A stretch of DNA of 64,000 nt from Lodderomyces elongisporus (taxonomy: Eukaryota > Ascomycota > Pichiomycetes > Serinales > Debaryomycetaceae), in contig NC_083674.1 in assembly GCF_030384665.1 (NCBI RefSeq), positions 1,984,001 to 2,048,000 on the forward strand, given 5' to 3'. Both the position numbers and the translations under genes were made by a program. Under the pieces are notes generated by a model. It saw only the letters and a list, made by a program, of their open reading frames with translations, had not been told where the DNA came from and made no database searches. Positions 40,483-51,800 of this stretch are shown here, piece after piece. Each line of letters starts with the position of its first letter. Within the stretch, counting starts at the first letter, position 1.

Positions 40483-40776
40483 GTCGACGTACTTCATAGG
40501 ATCATTTCTATAGTAGACGTCCCTCTTTGACTCTTCAAAAGAGCCACTGAATCCAACTTGGTTGATGAGTTATGATTACCCTTACACCCTCAGAGTGAGA
40601 AACACAATTTTTTTGCTTGACTATGGTTCTCGATAATCTAGTCATCTAGTTTGTTTTGCCTTGTTAGCCAATTACTTTACTGTAATTGCGAAGGAGCAAT
40701 GATCTTGACCTTTTTTACTTTATGCCTTTTTGGAGGAAATTGTTTAAAGGTGGGTGTAAGTGGCTGTCTGACAAGT
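40483..40776 (+). ncRNA. SNR17: U3 small nucleolar RNA (C/D-type, SSU processome)
   Basis: About 294 nt, recognised by sequence against yeast U3. The 5' end GTCGACGTACTTCA is followed by the box A' region GGATCATTTCTAT (40499-40511), which pairs with pre-rRNA. Box A with its hairpin is TCTTTGACTCTTC plus AAAAGAGCC (40524-40545). Then come ACTGAATCCAACTTGG, box C' TTGATGAGT (40562-40570), box B GAGTGAGAAAC (40593-40603), box C with CAATGATCTTGACC (40697-40710) and box D GTCTGACA (40766-40773). U3 pairs with the 5' ETS and 18S pre-rRNA and nucleates the small-subunit processome, of which UTP20 (also in this window) is a late member. No intron interrupts the 5' domain, where S. cerevisiae SNR17A and B are spliced. 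It is shorter than the 333-nt S. cerevisiae RNA; the middle hairpin region is reduced. Ends are inferred by homology. Confidence 0.96.
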
Positions 40777-41183
40777 TTCCACATACTCTTGTTGCTTGTG
40801 TTTTAAACCATTATTTGTTGTATTACGATTGATGGTGTATATGCAAGGCACTTGGTTGTGGTGTACTATACTTATCTGACCTGTGTTGTTGTGTCGACCA
40901 TTCCGATTGTGGATTTATTTATTCATTTTTCTTTTTCAATAGCTGAATAGTGTAATTCAGTTTTCTGGATTTATGTCGTCTGGTGATGAATAAATTGAGA
41001 TGACTTTATTTCACTAGAGGTTTGTTCATTTACTTAAGAGTTTTTTTTTTTGTTTTTGGTTTCGAAACCTGGGATACTCCTAAACATTTGATAGTAGTTT
41101 ATGGAGAGATTTTTTGATGAAAATGTGAGTTGAATTGATGAGATGAGATGAGGTTGGTCTAGCGTAAGACAAACTTGGATGGA

Positions 41184-41249
41184 TATTTTGTTTTGTTTTG
41201 TTTTTTATTGTATTGTATTGTTTTGTATTGTATTGTATTGTATTGTATT
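41184..41249. repeat. TTTTG and TATTG pentanucleotide arrays
   Basis: Three to four TTTTG units then about nine TATTG/TTTTG units; the ORF across it is a repeat translation. Confidence 0.9.
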
Positions 41250-42131
41250 TGATGATCATTGAGAGTGGACTTGTTTGGGCACAAAAAGGATTGTTACGTA
41301 AGCGTATTTATTCATTTGCCCCAAACGTGTTATGTACAGAGCGCTTTGAAAGTGGATATGCACATTGGGTTGTGCCAAACCACTAACAACAGTCAGAAAG
41401 AAATAGAAGAAACTACTAAATAAAAAAAAAAAGAATATCGGTAAATGCCTCAAAACCGACCGGATGTAAAATAAAAAATGAAAAACAAAAAAAAAAAGAA
41501 TAAGCTAAAGGCACAGAGACAAGAAGATGACAACACAATGGGAGAGGAAGGAAGGAGGAAAAATTTTATTAGAAAGTGAAAAGAGCCGCATGATCGAGAG
41601 GCTAGGGCTCTTGATGCAATACTCATTTCATTTGCAGTGGATACAGTGGCTATAACATCCTTTTTGAGGGGGCGGGGGGGGCTAGATTAGATGAAAGTGA
41701 TTAAGTTATGAAGTAGAAAAAGGAGGAGAAGGAGGAGGAGGAGGAGGAGGAAGAAGAAGAAGCTACAGGAAGGAGGGTATGGTCCATACATTCCAATAAG
41801 GTATTGAATGAAAACGAACATAAAAACTTCTATAAGTTGAGTCAGATAGTGAGTTTCTTCTAGCTGGGTGTTTTTTTCCTTGGTTTGAGTAATATTTTTT
41901 TGACATCTCGGCTCCAAAAGATATTATATATATATATATATATATGTATGTATCTATGTATGCACCATTCTTATTGTTGTTATTGTAGTTTTTTTCGTCT
42001 TTGTTTTTTTAGTTAGTAGTGGTATCAGCAGCAGTATCGATAAAAGTAGTAATAATATGTTGTAATAAAGTATTAGATCCGTTCCCACTTCCGTCTCTCA
42101 ACCTTGAGCGACTCATCCGTACTACACCCTC

Positions 42132-42173
42132 CACATGTTCCACATGTTCCAAATGTTCCAAATGTTCCAAATG
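42132..42173. repeat. 9-bp tandem repeat (ACATGTTCC/AAATGTTCC)
   Basis: About four and a half units; the last one changes to AAATGGGAA. Confidence 0.9.
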
Positions 42174-42690
42174 GGAACCAGATTATTCTGGAATGAATGA
42201 TCCATTTTATGAGTCGAGGTCGAGAGCTGAGAAAGAAAAAAAAACAAAGCGACAAGGCTTAGTTATATCCGCATACAGGTAAAAGCAAAGACAAATGCAA
42301 AGGCAAAGGCAAAAATTAGAAAGAGGAGAGGTTGAAAAGAGAGAATTCATCTAGAAGGCACATGAATACATTGGCCGGAAAGACAAAAGTAGCATTAATC
42401 TCTCATATAGGGACCTCTCCAGTAGTTGGTAAAATAAAAAAAAATTTCATTAATGAAGAATAGGGATTGAAATAACATCAGCACGGTAATTTAGGATAGG
42501 TAAATTGAAAAAAAAAAACAATCGCAAAAAAAAATCAAGAAAATCATAAAGGTTAAAGAATAAAAGGTAACAGGTATTTCAACAAAACGTTGAGTAAGGA
42601 TCCTTTGGTTTCTAAAGTATTTGTTGATTTGACACACTCTCAATATTGGTACTCTTCAAAACGTTGAAGTGATAGTGATAATAAGAATGA

Positions 42691-42693
42691 TAA

Positions 42694-42731
<38 letters not shown>

Positions 42732-42818
42732 CAAACTCTCTTTGCTCTTTGTGGATTGTTATTAATAATAATAATATTATTATTATTATTGTTGTTGTAA
42801 TTATTATTATTATTATTA
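42691..42818. repeat. (GTA)n followed by (ATT)n trinucleotide arrays
   Basis: About 13 GTA units at 42691-42730, then interrupted AAT/ATT triplets to 42818. Confidence 0.9.
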
Positions 42819-43378
42819 ATTTTTTTTTTGGCTTTTGTTTTTGTCAGAAACAAAATAAGATTGTCAAGTTCCTCAAATTCCATTATTTACAACCAAAAAC
42901 CTTTACAACAAATTAAAGAGTTTTACCCGTATTGGAGAATAAGAAAAAGTCACTAGACCTTCACAACCTTTTACTTTTGCTTTTTGCTTTTAGCTTTTAG
43001 CTTTTGTTATTCAAACATTATATTAGCTTGTTATCATTAGCTAACATATCAATCATAATCATTATCATCGCCAATTTCTTTTCCCCTTCCCCTTTTTCCT
43101 TCCTTCATTCATTTATTCATAAAACAACTAACGATTTCCTTCCATACGCTTTCAAACTAAAACAAACCACCCCCCCCCTCTTTGCCCTTTTGGCCCCAAA
43201 CAACCCATTTCCACCCATCAGATCTAACAATATTCTGAAACCACAAGGTTAAAAAAAAAAAAAGAAATAAAAGAAGACAAAAGAAAAGAAAAAGGGATTT
43301 CCAAATTCTCTATGAAGCGAAACAAGATTCAAGCAATATAATACACTTTCCAAAAAAACTATTTCATATCACCGCATC

Positions 43379-43424
43379 ATTATCATTATCATTATCATTA
43401 TCATAATCATAATCATAATCATTG
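43379..43424. repeat. ATTATC / ATAATC hexanucleotide array
   Basis: About four ATTATC units then three ATAATC units in the flippase upstream region. Confidence 0.9.
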
Positions 43425-43602
43425 TTTCTTTTATATATATTTTATTGTCATAAGTATTGCTATTGCCACAATTTACGACTAGGTATTGAACTATTTCCTT
43501 TTTTTTATATAATAAACCACTGAAAATTTAAACAAGATTTCACAAACTTGACAAACTCCACAACAAACTTGATAAACTCCAAAACAAACATAGTTACTCA
43601 TA

Positions 43603-46600
43603 ATGACAAACAAACACGAGGAAGATCTCTCCCCGTCAGATGAACAAAATTTGAAAAACGTATCAGATCTAGGCCATGAGTCTAGGGAATTTGACTCGTC
43701 AACTGGGTCCAACGGCGAAAAGACGTCAAACAGTGGAGTCACTAAAGATACAATAAATGGCGGAGTTTCAGGCAGATCCAAGTCTTTATTCAAAAGAGCT
43801 ACTGCCCAGGACCTTTTGCATGCAAAACCACCATCTTTAATGGCCAGAATGCACCGGTTCTTTTTTCTCCATGGTCTTGCCGACAGACCGGAATATATGC
43901 AAAAAATATACAACAATATTCCAAGAACAATTTTCTACAACTATGATTTACCCAGTGATATGAAGGACTCTGATGGACACCCAATAATAGAATATCCAAG
44001 GAACAAAATCAGAACCACAAAATACACACCGTTATCATTCTTGCCAAAAAATATCATCTTGCAATTCTCAACCAATATAGCCAATTGTTACTTCTTGTTG
44101 ATTGTTATCCTAGGCGCTTTCCAAATCTTTGGTGTGCCCTCGCCTGGGCTAGCTGCAGTGCCCTTGATTGTTATTGTTTGTATAACTGCAATTAAGGATG
44201 CATTCGAAGATTATAGAAGAGTCATTTTAGATGCCGAGTTGAACAATACCCCGATCCATCTTATGCAAGGTGTTGATAACCCCAATGTTGAGGCCGATAT
44301 AGTTAGCCCGTATAGAAAATTCAAAAAAGCATGTACGAGAGCAACCATCAAGACATTCAAAGGCTTGAAGAAATGTTGCATCTACATTTGTGGAAGCAAA
44401 AGACAAAAACAAGATTTTATGCGGGAAATCCAAAATGAAAACGACTTGGCCTTGAGAAGGGTGAGTACAGTGGTTTCTGAATACTCATATCATTCACAAC
44501 AACAACCTAGATACAGTATGCAATCTCCAAGAAGGAGCATGCAACATTCCACGAGAAGAAAATCCGGACAAAGTACACGACAACGTGCACCAACAGAACC
44601 CATGCCCAATTCATTATTGAACCCGAAATTGAAACAAGAGAATGCTCAAAACCCGGAACTGAATAGAGCCAGTTTCAAAAATAGATTTTGGAAAGATGTC
44701 AATGTGGGCGATATGATTAGAGTTAGGAACAATGAGGAAGTTCCCGCGGATATAGTTGTTATTTCCTCGTCTGATCCCGAAGGAAGCTGTTTTGTTGAGA
44801 CAAAGAACCTTGATGGAGAAACAAATCTTAAACAAAGAAAAGCATTAAAATGTGGTGGTCACAATAATCTCAAACATGCTGACGATTTAAGTGACACCAA
44901 GTTCTGGCTTGAATGTGACGCCCCAAACCCTCATTTATACTCATTCAAAGGTACCATTCATTACGAAAATTACGACGCAAACGGAAACTTATTAAATGAA
45001 GATGAAAAAGAAGCCATCACACCGGAAAATGTGCTTCTTCGAGGTACAAGTTTGAGAAATACTAAATGGATTATTGGTCTCGTTGTTTACACCGGTAAAG
45101 AGAGTAAAATTATGCTTAATGCCGGAATTACGCCAACAAAGACATCAAGAATTGCTCACGAGTTAAATTTCTCGGTGGTGATCAATTTTGTTCTTGTCTT
45201 TATCTTGTGTTTTGTTTCGGGTGTGATCAATGGTTTATTTTATAGAGTCACAAACAACTCTAGAGTGTTTTTTGATTTTCATCCATATGGCTCAACGCCT
45301 GCTATCAATGGTGTTATTGCATTCTTTGTTACGTTGATTATTTACCAATCCTTGATTCCCATCTCATTGTACATCACCATTGAGATCATCAAAACTTGTC
45401 AGGCTTTTTTCATCTACTCCGACATCAAGATGTATTATGCACCACTAGATTTCCCATGCGTTCCAAAAGCCTGGAACATTTCGGATGATTTGGGTCAGAT
45501 TGAATATGTCTTTAGTGACAAAACTGGTACATTGACGCAAAATGTTATGGAGTTTCGTAAATGCACAATCAATGGTAAGTCCTATGGTATGGCCTATACT
45601 GAGGCTAAACAAGGGTTGGACAAGCGACATGGTGTTGATGTTATTGAAGAAGCAAACAAATGGAAAGAATTGATTGCCCAGGATAAGGATTTGATGGTGA
45701 AAGAATTGGAAGAATGTTTCCATAACGATCAATTGAGAGAGGAAAACATCTCATTTGTTTCTAGTCAATACGTCAAGGATACTTTTATGGTAAAAAATCC
45801 TGAAGATGACCAACAAAAAATTGCCAATGAAAAGTTTATGTTTGCTTTGGCCTTGTGTAATACTGTTATGACTGAGGAAAATCCCCTTGATCCAACATTG
45901 AGGGATTTTAAAGCCGAGTCGCCAGATGAAGGTGCATTGGTTGCTGTTGCAAGAGACTTGGGGATTGTGTTTAAAGAAAGATTGAGGAAGTCTTTAATCC
46001 TTCTGGTTTATGGCAAAGATGAGGAATGGCAAGTTTTGGACATTGTTCCATTTACTTCAGCACGAAAGAAGATGTCCTGCGTCGTGAAAAGCCCTAGAGG
46101 AGAAATTATATTGTACACAAAAGGTGCAGATAATGTCATTTTCCAGCGCTTGGATCCAAGGTTAAACTCTCACGAATTGATTAGTAAGACGGCTTTGTAT
46201 CTTGAGGATTATGCAAATGAAGGTTTGAGAACATTGTGTATCACTTCAAAGCAACTAGATCCTGCCTGGTATGACAATTGGTCAAGAAGATACAATGAAG
46301 CAAATGCATCTATCGATGATGACCGTGATGTTTTAATTGAACAATTGGAGAATGAAATTGAAAATGACTTGGTATTATTGGGAGGTACTGCGATTGAAGA
46401 TCGTTTGCAATCGGGTGTACCTCAAGCGATATCAATCTTGGGCCAAGCTGGTATCAAACTATGGGTCTTAACGGGAGATAGAATCGAGACCGCTATCAAC
46501 ATCGGATTTTCATGTAACTTGTTAGAGAACGACATGAAACTTTTAGTTGTACGACCAGATGAACAACAGCCGGATAATGTTGAATATATCGACGGGTTGA

Positions 46601-48225
46601 TTACCAAATTTTTGCAAGAAAATTTTCAACTTGACGTTTCAACTCCGGAAAATGTGAATGGTTTGATAAAGAGGGCTAAAAAGAACCATGATGTTCCTGA
46701 CTCGCGGTTTGCTTTAATTATCGATGGTGCTGCATTGAATCTAGTTTACCAAAAAGATACTACTCATCCAAGTGAACAAGTGCAATTATTGCGTGATAAA
46801 TTTTTGCTTCTTGGTAAGCAATGTAAGTCTGTTTTAGGATGTCGTGTATCTCCTTCGCAGAAAGCCGAAGTTGTCAAAATGGTGAAAGACAGGTTGAAGG
46901 TGATGACGTTGGCCATTGGAGATGGTGCTAATGATGTTGCAATGATCCAAGCTGCCAATGTTGGTGTTGGTATTGCTGGTGAAGAAGGACGTCAGGCAGT
47001 TATGTCGTCTGACTACGCAATTGGTCAATTCAGATACCTTACACGTTTACTTTTGGTCCATGGACGTTGGGATTACAAGAGGTTAGCCGAAATGATTCCT
47101 TGTTTTTTTTACAAGAATGTTGTCTTTACGTTTACGTGTTTTTGGTACGGTATTTACAATAATTTTGATGGATCATACCTTTACGAATATACCTTCCTTA
47201 TGTTTTACAATTTGGCATTCACCTCCTTATCGGTCATTGTTTTAGGAGTATTGGATCAGGATGTTTCTGACACGGTTTCACTACTTGTTCCACAGTTGTA
47301 CATTAGTGGAATATTGGGTAAGGATTGGTCACAGTACAAGTTTGCTTGGTACATGTTTGATGGCTTGTATCAGTCTGTAATTTCATTTTGGTTCCCATAC
47401 TTGTTATTTTACAAGGCATTTCAAAACCCACAGGGTATGACTATTGATCATAGGTTCTACATGGGAGTTGTTGCTGTTGCAATTTCCGTCACTGCGTGTA
47501 ACCTTTACATTCTTTTGCAACAAAAAAGATGGGATTGGCTTTCGTTGTTGATTTATGCCATTTCAATCCTTCTTGTTTACTTTTGGACCGGTGTTTGGAG
47601 TGTAAATGCTACTTACTCGGGTGAGTTTTACCGAGCTGGTGCTCAAACATTGGGTACTTTGGGTGTATGGTGTTGCATATTCATTGGTGTCATTGCTTGT
47701 TTGTTGCCGAGATTCACGTTTGATTTCGTTCGTACAAACTTCCATCCATCAAATGTTGATATTATTCGTGAACAAGTGAGACTGGGTAAATTTGACGACT
47801 ACCCAGTGGGATACGATCCTACCGATGCAGACGACGTTGAAAGGCATAGAATATTGTGTGAAATCATTAATAAGGACCCTGCATTATTTGAAAAGATGGA
47901 AGAAGAGTACAAAGAAGAGCAATATAATCATGATAACAAATTGGAAAGGACGTTCAAGTCCATTAAAAGGCGTGCCACTATCACTACACCAAGGTCGAGA
48001 AAGAACTCTGTGCAGAGATTGAGAAAGAACACAATTAGTGATCAGTTCCACAAACATATCCCCTTGGAAGTCTTGAGGCAGGAAATGATACAAACTGGAG
48101 AGTACAAGACTGCGAGAAATTCTTTGGAAAGAATCCGTACCTCGCAAGAAGTGCCTGGTGTCACACAGGCGGAAACATTGTTGTCATATCACACCAGAAA
48201 TAGCATGAGCATGATTCGGGAATGA
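43603..48225 (+). CDS. DNF1: P4-type ATPase, plasma-membrane phospholipid flippase (DNF1/DNF2 type)
   Basis: 1540 residues. The N-terminal ~115 residues are polar. P4 core landmarks: FLPKNIILQFSTNIANCYFL before the first membrane helix, the actuator DGETNLKQRKA, and PISLYITIEI in helix 4 (the P4 form of the usual PEGL). The phosphorylation motif DKTGTLT has its Asp at residue 639. Nucleotide-binding KAESPDEGALV and the hinge TGDGAND-type GDGANDVAMI (about 1106) follow. Ten membrane helices and a basic tail complete it. It flips phosphatidylcholine and phosphatidylethanolamine (and lyso forms) to the cytosolic leaflet with a Cdc50/Lem3 subunit. Length and the long insert near residues 230-350 between helices 2 and 3 fit Dnf1/Dnf2, not Drs2, Neo1 or Dnf3. 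The choice between DNF1 and DNF2 is not resolved. Confidence 0.93.
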   Translation: MTNKHEEDLSPSDEQNLKNVSDLGHESREFDSSTGSNGEKTSNSGVTKDTINGGVSGRSKSLFKRATAQDLLHAKPPSLMARMHRFFFLHGLADRPEYMQKIYNNIPRTIFYNYDLPSDMKDSDGHPIIEYPRNKIRTTKYTPLSFLPKNIILQFSTNIANCYFLLIVILGAFQIFGVPSPGLAAVPLIVIVCITAIKDAFEDYRRVILDAELNNTPIHLMQGVDNPNVEADIVSPYRKFKKACTRATIKTFKGLKKCCIYICGSKRQKQDFMREIQNENDLALRRVSTVVSEYSYHSQQQPRYSMQSPRRSMQHSTRRKSGQSTRQRAPTEPMPNSLLNPKLKQENAQNPELNRASFKNRFWKDVNVGDMIRVRNNEEVPADIVVISSSDPEGSCFVETKNLDGETNLKQRKALKCGGHNNLKHADDLSDTKFWLECDAPNPHLYSFKGTIHYENYDANGNLLNEDEKEAITPENVLLRGTSLRNTKWIIGLVVYTGKESKIMLNAGITPTKTSRIAHELNFSVVINFVLVFILCFVSGVINGLFYRVTNNSRVFFDFHPYGSTPAINGVIAFFVTLIIYQSLIPISLYITIEIIKTCQAFFIYSDIKMYYAPLDFPCVPKAWNISDDLGQIEYVFSDKTGTLTQNVMEFRKCTINGKSYGMAYTEAKQGLDKRHGVDVIEEANKWKELIAQDKDLMVKELEECFHNDQLREENISFVSSQYVKDTFMVKNPEDDQQKIANEKFMFALALCNTVMTEENPLDPTLRDFKAESPDEGALVAVARDLGIVFKERLRKSLILLVYGKDEEWQVLDIVPFTSARKKMSCVVKSPRGEIILYTKGADNVIFQRLDPRLNSHELISKTALYLEDYANEGLRTLCITSKQLDPAWYDNWSRRYNEANASIDDDRDVLIEQLENEIENDLVLLGGTAIEDRLQSGVPQAISILGQAGIKLWVLTGDRIETAINIGFSCNLLENDMKLLVVRPDEQQPDNVEYIDGLITKFLQENFQLDVSTPENVNGLIKRAKKNHDVPDSRFALIIDGAALNLVYQKDTTHPSEQVQLLRDKFLLLGKQCKSVLGCRVSPSQKAEVVKMVKDRLKVMTLAIGDGANDVAMIQAANVGVGIAGEEGRQAVMSSDYAIGQFRYLTRLLLVHGRWDYKRLAEMIPCFFYKNVVFTFTCFWYGIYNNFDGSYLYEYTFLMFYNLAFTSLSVIVLGVLDQDVSDTVSLLVPQLYISGILGKDWSQYKFAWYMFDGLYQSVISFWFPYLLFYKAFQNPQGMTIDHRFYMGVVAVAISVTACNLYILLQQKRWDWLSLLIYAISILLVYFWTGVWSVNATYSGEFYRAGAQTLGTLGVWCCIFIGVIACLLPRFTFDFVRTNFHPSNVDIIREQVRLGKFDDYPVGYDPTDADDVERHRILCEIINKDPALFEKMEEEYKEEQYNHDNKLERTFKSIKRRATITTPRSRKNSVQRLRKNTISDQFHKHIPLEVLRQEMIQTGEYKTARNSLERIRTSQEVPGVTQAETLLSYHTRNSMSMIRE

Positions 48226-48290
48226 GTGTGTGTGTGTGGGTGTGTGTGTGTGTCGGGGTGTGTGTGTGTCGGGGTGTGAGGGTGTGTATG
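48226..48290. repeat. GT-rich minisatellite directly after the flippase stop
   Basis: (GT)n units broken by GTGTCGGG, repeated twice, starting at the stop codon. The sense-strand transcript would be G/U-rich. Confidence 0.85.
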
Positions 48291-48844
48291 TAAGATGCTG
48301 TGCTATAATTTATTTCACAAACAATCGTATTTATTTTAACTTTTAATTATATATGTATGTAAGACATCGTATTCATTTCAATAATATAGAATTTGATTTA
48401 TAACTGCTATTGGTCTGCTCTCAATGTTGTTTTTTTATTTATATTTTTTATTTTTTGCAGCTTTCGTTACAATATTTTATACCTCGTACTTGCAGTTCAA
48501 AACAATCATTCGTAGTTGCTCTTTGCGCGACAAGAAATTTTCAAATCTCTCGCACATCAAATTATTAGACTGGCAGTAGCAGCAGTGTTAAAATCGGCAG
48601 CAGCAGCAGCAACAAGAACAACATCAACAACAACAACGATAGGATTCGAGGAAGAAACTGTAGAAGCAGTCATAATAACAGCAATTTTAAGCGCTGCAAC
48701 TACAATTATAACGCCAGTGAGCCTTTTCTATTTATTTACTTGTCTTTTTGTCTTTTCGTTAACACAGTGCAAGCACCAAAAAGTCGCTAACTTCAATAGA
48801 AGTCGACATCCTTCACCCTCCACTTTCAATACCACAACTTAAGA
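48226..48844. promoter_or_regulatory. Flippase 3' flank and CFT2 promoter
   Basis: 619 bp between tandem genes. After the GT array it is AT-rich, then a CAG/CAA/ACA triplet stretch (48570-48650) lies in the CFT2 leader. An ORF of 108 codons (48516-48842) ends 2 nt before the CFT2 ATG; it is repeat-driven and not called. Confidence 0.5.
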
Positions 48845-51800
48845 ATGTTCACATTCTCCCTACTATCACCTGGAGAGAATGACCGCTCGTTCAAGGCCTC
48901 GCTTCTCACATTTGACAATGAGCATCGTATTTTGGCCGATCCATCTTGGTCTGGCTCTGATGCACTGGTTGTCAAGTTTATGGAACAATATCTTCCCTCG
49001 ATCGATGCAATCATCATTTCACATTCCACCACTGAGTTTATTAGTGGGTACATTTTACTTTGTATCTATTTCCCAAAGATTATGCTGACGATTCCCGTGT
49101 ACTCCACATTACCTGTAAATCAACTTGGTCGGATTTCCACGGTGGAGTATTACCGATCACAGGGTGTTTTGGGCCCGGTGTTGTCGTCGCTAATTGAACT
49201 TGATGAGATTGATAATTGGTTTGACAAGTTTAAAACAGTGAAATACCTTCAGAATATTACATTATGTGATGGGAAATTGACAATGACACCTTATAATTCT
49301 GGTCATTCTCTTGGTGGAACTTTTTGGCTCATCGTCAAGAGAATAGACCGTGTTATTTATGCTCCTTCATGGAATCATTCGAGAGATAGTCTTTTGAACA
49401 ATGCCGGTTTTATCAACACGCAAACTGGAATGCCTCATGTTGGGCTATTACGGCCAACGGCATTTGTCACGGGTGCAGATTTAGGGTCCAATTTGTCACA
49501 TAAAAAGAGATGTGAAAAGTTTTTGCAATTAGTTGATGCGACTTTAAACAATGGTGGTGCTGCGATCATCCCAACAAGCATTTCTGGCCGATTTCTTGAA
49601 TTATTCCATCTCGTCGATCAGCATCTTAAAGGTGCTCCCATTCCTGTGTATTTCTTTTCATACTCAGGAACCAAAATATTAAGTTATGCATCGGGGTTGA
49701 TGGATTGGATGTCATCTTCGTTCAACAAGGCTTGGAATATTGAAAACTTACGAGATGACCAACTACCATTCAATCCAAGTAAAGTCGATTTGCTTCTTGA
49801 CCCCTCAGAGTTGATGCAGATGAGGGGGCCTAAAATTATCTTCTGTTCAGGAATAGATTTAACTAATGGTGATTTATCATCCAAAGTATTTCTGTATTTG
49901 TGTAACGATGAAAAGACAACTGTAATTTTGACTGAAAAGCCTTCGTTGTTGCTGGCTCTGCAAAAAGACTCGGGCAACTCCATGGCTAGTATAAGTAAAG
50001 AATTGTACAATAACTGGGTCAAGTTGGCTAAAAGCAGAACGGGTAAGGCGACTGATGGAGTAGCAGTACCATTAGAAACAGTTCTCAAATTAGACCAATG
50101 GATGGTTGAAGAAGAAGTTACAGGTGAAGATTTAATAAATTTTAGGAATGAGATCACTGCAAAGAGGAAAGAGAAATTGATTGCAAAAGTTCGAGATCAA
50201 AAGATCCAGAATTTGTTAAATACCGATAATATTGAAGGAGAGGATTCATCGGATGACGATGATGATGATGATGATGATAATAATAATAATAATAATAACA
50301 ATAACAATAACAGTTACGAGGGTGTGACTGGCTTGAAAAGAGATGAAAGAAAAGCAGGTGAAATTTTTGATCAGCAGGTGAAGAAAGGGCAGAAATCTGT
50401 TATCAGCAACAATGATAAAGCTTATAATATTAATAACAATAATATTAATAACAATAATAACTTGAAGAATCCCAGGAATAACCACGATCTCACAAACACG
50501 AGTTCAGTTGCTGTGACAGCGCCCACTGTGGAGGAAGTTGACGAGTTGATACAGCATGAGGCGTTTATCATGGACTATATCAAACAAAGTATGGCGAAAC
50601 ATTTACCTATTGATATTAAAGTCACACACAAATTGAAACCGCGACAAGCCATGTTTCCTTATTTCCAGTCATCTATAGCTGCTCGAACAAACTTTGATGA
50701 TTATGGACAAATAATTGACCACAAAGATTTTGTAAAGAAAGATGAGATATCGCATAGTAAAATTATTATGGAGGGAAAGAGAAAATTTGACGAAAGAAAA
50801 CAAAGAGGAGGACGGAATCAGAAATATAACACGCGTGTTGATAACGATGAAAAGAGAGACAAAAAGAACGCAAAGAGTAATAAGTTGACGCCTCAGGAAC
50901 AAGTTAATCAACAACTATTACACAAATACTTGGATACATTGTCAAAACCACTTAAGCGAGTGCTGCTAGAGATGCAACCTTCAGCTAAAACGCAGATTCA
51001 AATACGCTGTGGCCTTGCGTTTGTAGACTTATCTGGATCAGTCGATATGCGCTCCTTGGGTATTATTGTACAAGCTCTCAAGCCATACAATCTCATTCTT
51101 TTACCGGACCTTAGAACTTCTGATGAAAATGGGGAGTCTGGTTTAAGTCAAGTTGAGCATTTTTTTCAGCAACAACAAACAGAGCAAGCTATGGAACATT
51201 CCAAAAGGCAATTGTTCAACTCGTCACGATACTTGTCTCTTGCATCTATTAGGGATGGTCTTGCCACTGCTTATTCGCGTGGTGCTGGTGGTGCCGGTGG
51301 TGTTGGTGGTGCTGGTAACAGTAATAAAATGAATGTTCTAGTACCGCTCCCAGATAAACCAATCAAAATTGGAAATGATTCTGAAAGCGATTCGATCGGT
51401 TTAAGCAATTTCGAAGTAAATTTGGATGATGAGCTTGTTTCAACTTTGAAATGGAAGAAAGTTGGTGATAATTACAAGGTTGCTAAGATATACGGTGAAT
51501 TGGAGATTAATAATCAAAGTCCATTTATGGAATCGCAAAATTCTGCAACTGGTCTAACTGTAACGGAATCTACAGATGATATGGCTGATGTACCACCTAC
51601 AAAGAAACAAAAAAAGCTGTTTGCTGATTATGTGAATTCATCAACACAATTTTCGTTAAAACCAGTTGATCCAAACTCTACTTTGCGCAATTCGCAAAAC
51701 TCGATAATTAATCGTATTCAAGATCCAAAACTTCGAGCAATGATCAGTAATGCCTCACCAAAATTGGCAATTGGTAATGTTCGTTTACCTGACTTGAAAA

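Larger units (their letters stand above)
40777..43602. other. 2.8 kb repeat-rich intergenic region upstream of the flippase
   Basis: No protein gene supported. It has a perfect 12-bp palindrome (41058-41069), TTTTG and TATTG pentamer arrays (41184-41249), a G run near 41669, and GGA/GAA triplets (41719-41762). Further on are (TA)n near 41923, 9-bp ATGTTCCAA-type repeats (42132-42173), (GTA)n (42691-42730), (ATT)n (42764-42818), a C9 run near 43168, and ATTATC/ATAATC hexamers (43379-43424). The last kilobase probably holds the flippase promoter and leader. Confidence 0.6.

Noticed and set aside
41058..41069. GGTTTCGAAACC, resembling a tRNA T-arm
   Set aside because: Perfect palindrome, but no acceptor, D or anticodon arm around it; upstream is a T-run.
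48516..48842. 108-codon ORF just before CFT2
   Set aside because: Built from CAG/ACA triplets and T-rich DNA; probably CFT2 leader.
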